Origin: Allobosea sp.
GTDB lineage: Bacteria > Pseudomonadota > Alphaproteobacteria > Rhizobiales > Beijerinckiaceae
Direction: 5' to 3'
NCBI GenBank assembly: GCA_024231975.1
Contig: JAAEQB010000009.1
Span: 132,615 to 196,614 of the forward strand
Length of the DNA: 64,000 nt
Position 1 is the first letter of the stretch. Each line of letters begins with the position of its first letter. This document shows, one piece after another, positions 60,766 to 64,000 of the stretch. The notes under the pieces were generated by a model. That model was not told the DNA's origin and made no database searches. It saw only the letters and a list, made by a program, of their open reading frames with translations. The position numbers and the translations under genes are program-made.

Positions 60766-62481
60766 ATGACCGCCGTCCCCACGACCCCACCCCGCGCTCA
60801 CGCCTTCTCCGCCACGCCCGGCCAGATCGCGCTGGCGCTCGCCATCGCGGCCTTCCTGCTCGTCTTCCTGGTGCTGCCGGTGGCGACGGTGATCTATGTC
60901 GCCTTCACCGAGAAGGGCTCCTCGACCTTCACACTGGTCAATTTCTACGATTTCGTCCGCACCGAGCTGTTCATGCGCTCGTTGTGGAACTCGTTCTATG
61001 TCTCTGCGATGTCGGTGGTCTGGGCCTCGGTGCTCGCCCTGCCGCTCGCCTATCTCACCACGCGTTTCGCCTTCCGCGGCGCGGCGATCGTGCAGACGCT
61101 CGGCTTCCTGCCGCTGATCATGCCGCCCTTCGTCGGCGCCGTGGCGATGCAGCTCTTCTTCGGCCGCAACGGCTCGATCAACCTGCTGCTCGACGACTGG
61201 TTCGATTTCAAGATCGACTTCATGGAGGGGCTGAACGGCGTCATCTTCGTCCAGTCGGTCCACTATTTCCCGTTCATCCTGATCAATCTCTCGGCGGCGC
61301 TGCGCAATATCGACAGCGCCATGGAGGAAGCCGCGCAGAACCTCGGCTCCTCCGGCTTTCGCCTGTTCCGGCGCATCGTCTTCCCGCTGGCGCTGCCGGG
61401 CTATCTCGCCGGGGCCTCGCTGGTCTTCGTCAAGGTCTTCGACGATCTCGCGACGCCGCTGCTGCTCAACGTCAAGGACATGCTGGCGCCGCAGGCCTAT
61501 TTGCGGGTGACCTCGATCGGCATCGCCGACCCGATGGGCTATGTCATCTCGGTCGTCCTGATCATCGCCTCGGTGCTGGCGATGTGGCTCTCGGCGCTGG
61601 CGCTGAAGGGCCGCGACTACGCCACGACCCAGCGCGGCGGCGGCGGGCTCGCCCGGCGAGTGATGCGCCCGCATGAGGCGGTGCTCGGCTACGGCGTCGT
61701 CATCCTGATCCTGGCGCTGGTGCTGGCGCCGCACCTGGCGCTGCTGCTGCTCTCCTTCGCGACGGTGTGGTCGTTCTCGCCGCTGCCCGACGGCTTCACG
61801 GTCGCCCACTATGCGCGCGTCTTCGGCGAGAGCTCTCTCTACATCAAGAACACGCTGATCTACGCCACGCTCGCCGGCGGCATCGACATCGTGCTCGGCG
61901 TCGCGATCGCCTATCTCGTGCTGCGCACCAAGCTCGTCGGCCGCGAATGGCTCGACTGGATGGCGACGGCTGCGCTCGCCATCCCCGGCGTCGTGCTCGG
62001 CATCGGGTACCTACGGACCTTCTACGGCATCACCCTGCCGGACGGGACGCCGCTCGCGGCGCTCTGGATCACCATCGTCATGGCGCTGGCGATCCGGCGT
62101 CTGCCTTATGCATTGCGGGCCTGCCATGCCGCGCTCCAGCAGATCTCGGTCTCGCTGGAGGAGGCGGCCGAGAACCTTGGCGCCACCAAGGCCCGCACGG
62201 TGCGCCGCATCGTCGTGCCGCTGATGACGGGCGGCATCCTCGCCGGCTTCGTCACCTCCTTCGCGACCGCTGCGGTCGAGCTCTCGGCGACGCTGATGCT
62301 CGTGCAGTCCAATTCCGACGCACCGCTGGCCTATGGGCTCTACGTCTTCATGCAGTCGGCCGCCGGGCGCGGGCCGGGCGCGGCGCTCGGCGTCGTCGCG
62401 GTCGTGCTCGTCGCCGCCTGCACCTTCCTCTCGCACCTCATCGTCGAACGCAGCCAGAAGGCCAAGGGAATGGGCCACTGA
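60766..62481 (+). CDS. ABC transporter permease, fused double unit (FbpB/ThiP type)
   Basis: 571 residues with two permease units of six helices. EAA loops: MEEAAQNLGSSGFRLFRRIVFP in the first half and LEEAAENLGATKARTVRRIVVP in the second. The fused layout is typical of FbpB, ThiP and related iron/thiamine/organophosphate importers. The ATPase gene starts 1 base after its stop, and the binding protein is just upstream. Confidence 0.94.
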   Translation: MTAVPTTPPRAHAFSATPGQIALALAIAAFLLVFLVLPVATVIYVAFTEKGSSTFTLVNFYDFVRTELFMRSLWNSFYVSAMSVVWASVLALPLAYLTTRFAFRGAAIVQTLGFLPLIMPPFVGAVAMQLFFGRNGSINLLLDDWFDFKIDFMEGLNGVIFVQSVHYFPFILINLSAALRNIDSAMEEAAQNLGSSGFRLFRRIVFPLALPGYLAGASLVFVKVFDDLATPLLLNVKDMLAPQAYLRVTSIGIADPMGYVISVVLIIASVLAMWLSALALKGRDYATTQRGGGGLARRVMRPHEAVLGYGVVILILALVLAPHLALLLLSFATVWSFSPLPDGFTVAHYARVFGESSLYIKNTLIYATLAGGIDIVLGVAIAYLVLRTKLVGREWLDWMATAALAIPGVVLGIGYLRTFYGITLPDGTPLAALWITIVMALAIRRLPYALRACHAALQQISVSLEEAAENLGATKARTVRRIVVPLMTGGILAGFVTSFATAAVELSATLMLVQSNSDAPLAYGLYVFMQSAAGRGPGAALGVVAVVLVAACTFLSHLIVERSQKAKGMGH

Positions 62482-62482
62482 C

Positions 62483-63580
62483 ATGAACGCAAACGTCTCC
62501 CTGACCACGCCGGCCGTCTCGGTCGCGATCGAGGGCGTCAACCTGTCCTATGGCGACAACCATGTGCTGAAGGACGTGAATCTCGCGATCGAGCCCGGCG
62601 AGTTCTTCGCCTTTCTTGGGCCCTCCGGCTGCGGCAAGACCACGCTGCTCAGGCTGATCGCCGGCTTCAACCAGGCCGACACTGGCCGTGTCGCGATCGG
62701 CGGGCAGGACATCTCTGGCCTGCCGCCCTGGAAGCGCGATGTCGGCATGGTCTTCCAGTCCTATGCGCTCTGGCCGCATATGAGCGTGCGCCGCAACGTC
62801 GCCTTCGGGCTGGAGGAGCGCGGCGTGAAGCGTGCCGAGATCGAGCGGCGGGTCGAGGCGGCGCTCGGCCTCGTCGGGCTCGCCCATCTCGCCGAGCGCC
62901 GGCCTTCGCAGCTCTCCGGCGGCCAGCAGCAGCGCGTCGCGGTCGCCCGCACCGTCGCGGTCGAGCCCAAGGTGCTGCTCCTCGACGAGCCGCTCTCCAA
63001 TCTCGACGCCAAGATGCGGGTGCAGGTTCGGCGCGAATTGCGCGACCTGCAGCAGCGGCTCGGCCTGACCACGATCTTCGTCACCCACGACCAGGAGGAG
63101 GCGAATTCGATCTGCGACCGCATCGCCGTGATGAATGACGGCATCGTCCAGCAGGTCGGCACGCCGATGGAGCTCTATGAGCGCCCGGGCAACCTCTTCG
63201 TTGCCGGTTTCCTCGGTACGGCCAACATCCTGAAGGGGCGTGTCGTCGGCAATGGCGCTGAGCGCTGCTTCGAGATCGACGGCGGCACGAAATTCCCGAT
63301 CGGCGAGGGGGCATCCGTTCCCGACGGCGCGGCGCTGGTCTTCCGCCCGCAGCATGCCAGCCTCGTCGAGCGGGCGGGCTCGCAAGGCGGCGCGCTGTCC
63401 TTGCCTTGCGTCATCGCCAACCGCGAATTCCTGGGCGCGAGCGTCCGCTACGGCGCTCGGATCGGCTCCGCCGAGGTGGCGGTCGATATGCCGTTCCAAT
63501 CCGGACGCGAGCTGTTCGAGGTCGGCAGCGAGACCAGGCTGAAGCTCGCTCCTGGCTCGCTTCACTGGCTCTCCGCCTGA
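62483..63580 (+). CDS. ABC transporter ATP-binding protein (FbpC/PotA type)
   Basis: 365 residues from the ATG one base after the permease stop. Walker A GPSGCGKTTLLRLIAGF, MVFQSYALWPHMSVRRNVAFG, signature LSGGQQQRVAVARTV and Walker B VLLLDEPLSNLDAKMR are intact; a TOBE domain fills residues 280-360. YALWPHM is the usual Q-loop of this group. Its 3' end overlaps the convergent small gene by 19 bases. Confidence 0.94.
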   Translation: MNANVSLTTPAVSVAIEGVNLSYGDNHVLKDVNLAIEPGEFFAFLGPSGCGKTTLLRLIAGFNQADTGRVAIGGQDISGLPPWKRDVGMVFQSYALWPHMSVRRNVAFGLEERGVKRAEIERRVEAALGLVGLAHLAERRPSQLSGGQQQRVAVARTVAVEPKVLLLDEPLSNLDAKMRVQVRRELRDLQQRLGLTTIFVTHDQEEANSICDRIAVMNDGIVQQVGTPMELYERPGNLFVAGFLGTANILKGRVVGNGAERCFEIDGGTKFPIGEGASVPDGAALVFRPQHASLVERAGSQGGALSLPCVIANREFLGASVRYGARIGSAEVAVDMPFQSGRELFEVGSETRLKLAPGSLHWLSA

Positions 63581-63861
63581 GGAGGCCTTGGAGCGGCGGC
63601 GCTGCAACCGTGCTCGGTGCAGACGACATCGAGCACCTTGTGCGAGGTGCCCAGGCAATTGGCCCGGTAGGCGGTAAGCGAGCCTTGTTTCAGCACCGTC
63701 TCGATCCGCGGCTTGACGCAGCCGCGTTCGAGCAGGACGCGTTGCAGGTCGCCATCGGAGGCGAGCGCGGCGGATAGGCCGCCCAGAAGGATCAGCGCCG
63801 GAGCACCACCCCGGCGCAGAGGGGCGGATCGGCCCGATCCACCCCGATGATGCAGGGTCAC
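63562..63861 (-). CDS. Small secreted Cys-containing protein of unknown function
   Basis: 99 residues from a GTG that overlaps the stop of the CusF-like gene (GTGA) with AAGG 5 bases upstream. A basic start is followed by a hydrophobic stretch (APALILLGGLSAALAS) that fits a signal peptide. The mature part has four cysteines: ERGCVKPRIE, RANCLGTSHK, LDVVCTEHGC. I do not recognise the family; coupling to a copper protein and the Cys/His content suggest a metal-related periplasmic role, which is inference. Confidence 0.6.
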   Translation of the reverse strand: MTLHHRGGSGRSAPLRRGGAPALILLGGLSAALASDGDLQRVLLERGCVKPRIETVLKQGSLTAYRANCLGTSHKVLDVVCTEHGCSAAAPRPPQAESQ

Positions 63862-64000
63862 TTCGCCTTCTGGAGCTTGGTGACCGTGATCTGACCGTTG
63901 ACCCGATCGGCGTCGAACTTGATCTTGTCGCCCGCCTTCAGCCCTTTCAGCATGGCTGGATCGCCGGCGCGGAACACCATGGTCATGGCGTCCATGTCGA
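63858..64000 (-). CDS. CusF-like periplasmic copper-binding protein, C-terminal part
   Basis: The gene runs off the end of the window, leaving the last 46 residues. They read DMDAMTMVFRAGDPAML, GLKAGDKIKFDADRVNG and ITVTKLQK, the beta-barrel end of the CusF family. Met residues in the MDAMTM segment are the typical Cu(I)/Ag(I) ligands. It probably belongs to a copper-resistance cluster continuing beyond base 64000. Confidence 0.87.
   Translation of the reverse strand, partial: DMDAMTMVFRAGDPAMLKGLKAGDKIKFDADRVNGQITVTKLQKAK

Overview
The window is GC-rich DNA from an alphaproteobacterium. The density of ABC, tripartite tricarboxylate (TTT) and TRAP importers, split UxaA proteins, DUF2171, a CbpM/CbpA pair and short palindromic intergenic repeats point to Hyphomicrobiales. 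A Bosea-like organism is my guess; no rRNA or tRNA is present to confirm it. Almost all of the window is catabolic and transport accessory content. I saw no CRISPR array, insertion sequence, phage gene or tRNA, and no gene-free stretch longer than 300 bases.

Layout. (1) 1-4981: a sugar ABC importer (LacI regulator end, binding protein, two permeases) with a GH4 glycosidase. It has no ATPase gene and ends in a broken Gfo/Idh oxidoreductase start. (2) 5108-20634: the most interesting region. An 11-gene operon on the minus strand runs from a UxaA-type dehydratase (15099) through a NitT/TauT ABC importer, a dehydrogenase, a SAF-domain subunit and a TTT importer to a true formylglycine-generating enzyme (FGE). 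Beside it lie a GntR regulator, an SMP-30 lactonase, an SDR and two sulfatases. The same palindrome, ATTTGATCAAAT, lies at the operon/gntR promoter region and at the sulfatase promoter, with degenerate partners 63 and 74 bp away. I read this as one GntR regulon that imports an intact sulfate ester, desulfates it in the cytoplasm with FGE-activated sulfatases, and degrades the sugar-acid product. (3) 20820-32736: a PotABC-type importer with two tandem binding proteins, four amidohydrolases and a GntR regulator, probably for an N-heterocycle or other cyclic amide/amine.

(4) 32841-36873: an encapsulin nanocompartment with a DyP peroxidase cargo that carries a canonical targeting tail, then small stress-type genes (DUF2171, an unknown 75-residue protein, CbpM, CbpA). 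(5) 37055-44719: dihydropyrimidinase, GntR and an Asp/Glu/hydantoin racemase-family enzyme, divergent from a TRAP importer with a fifth amidohydrolase. (6) 44737-52769: a TTT importer operon with two TctC proteins, a CaiB-type CoA-transferase, a citryl-CoA-lyase-like protein and an SMP-30 protein, facing an IclR regulator with two operator-like repeats. (7) 52939-59139: phosphonate/phosphate importer PhnCDE with a fused PhnE, a HAD hydrolase, and a Pit phosphate transporter with its DUF47 partner. Pho-box-like sites stand before phnD and before the DUF47 gene. (8) 59302-64000: a Fe3+/organophosphate-type ABC importer with a fused permease, then on the other strand a small secreted protein and the end of a CusF-like copper protein cut by the window edge.

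Co-directional genes very often overlap by ATGA, GTGA or TGATG, so most clusters are translationally coupled operons. Gene names rest on motif and context recognition only; substrates are inferred.
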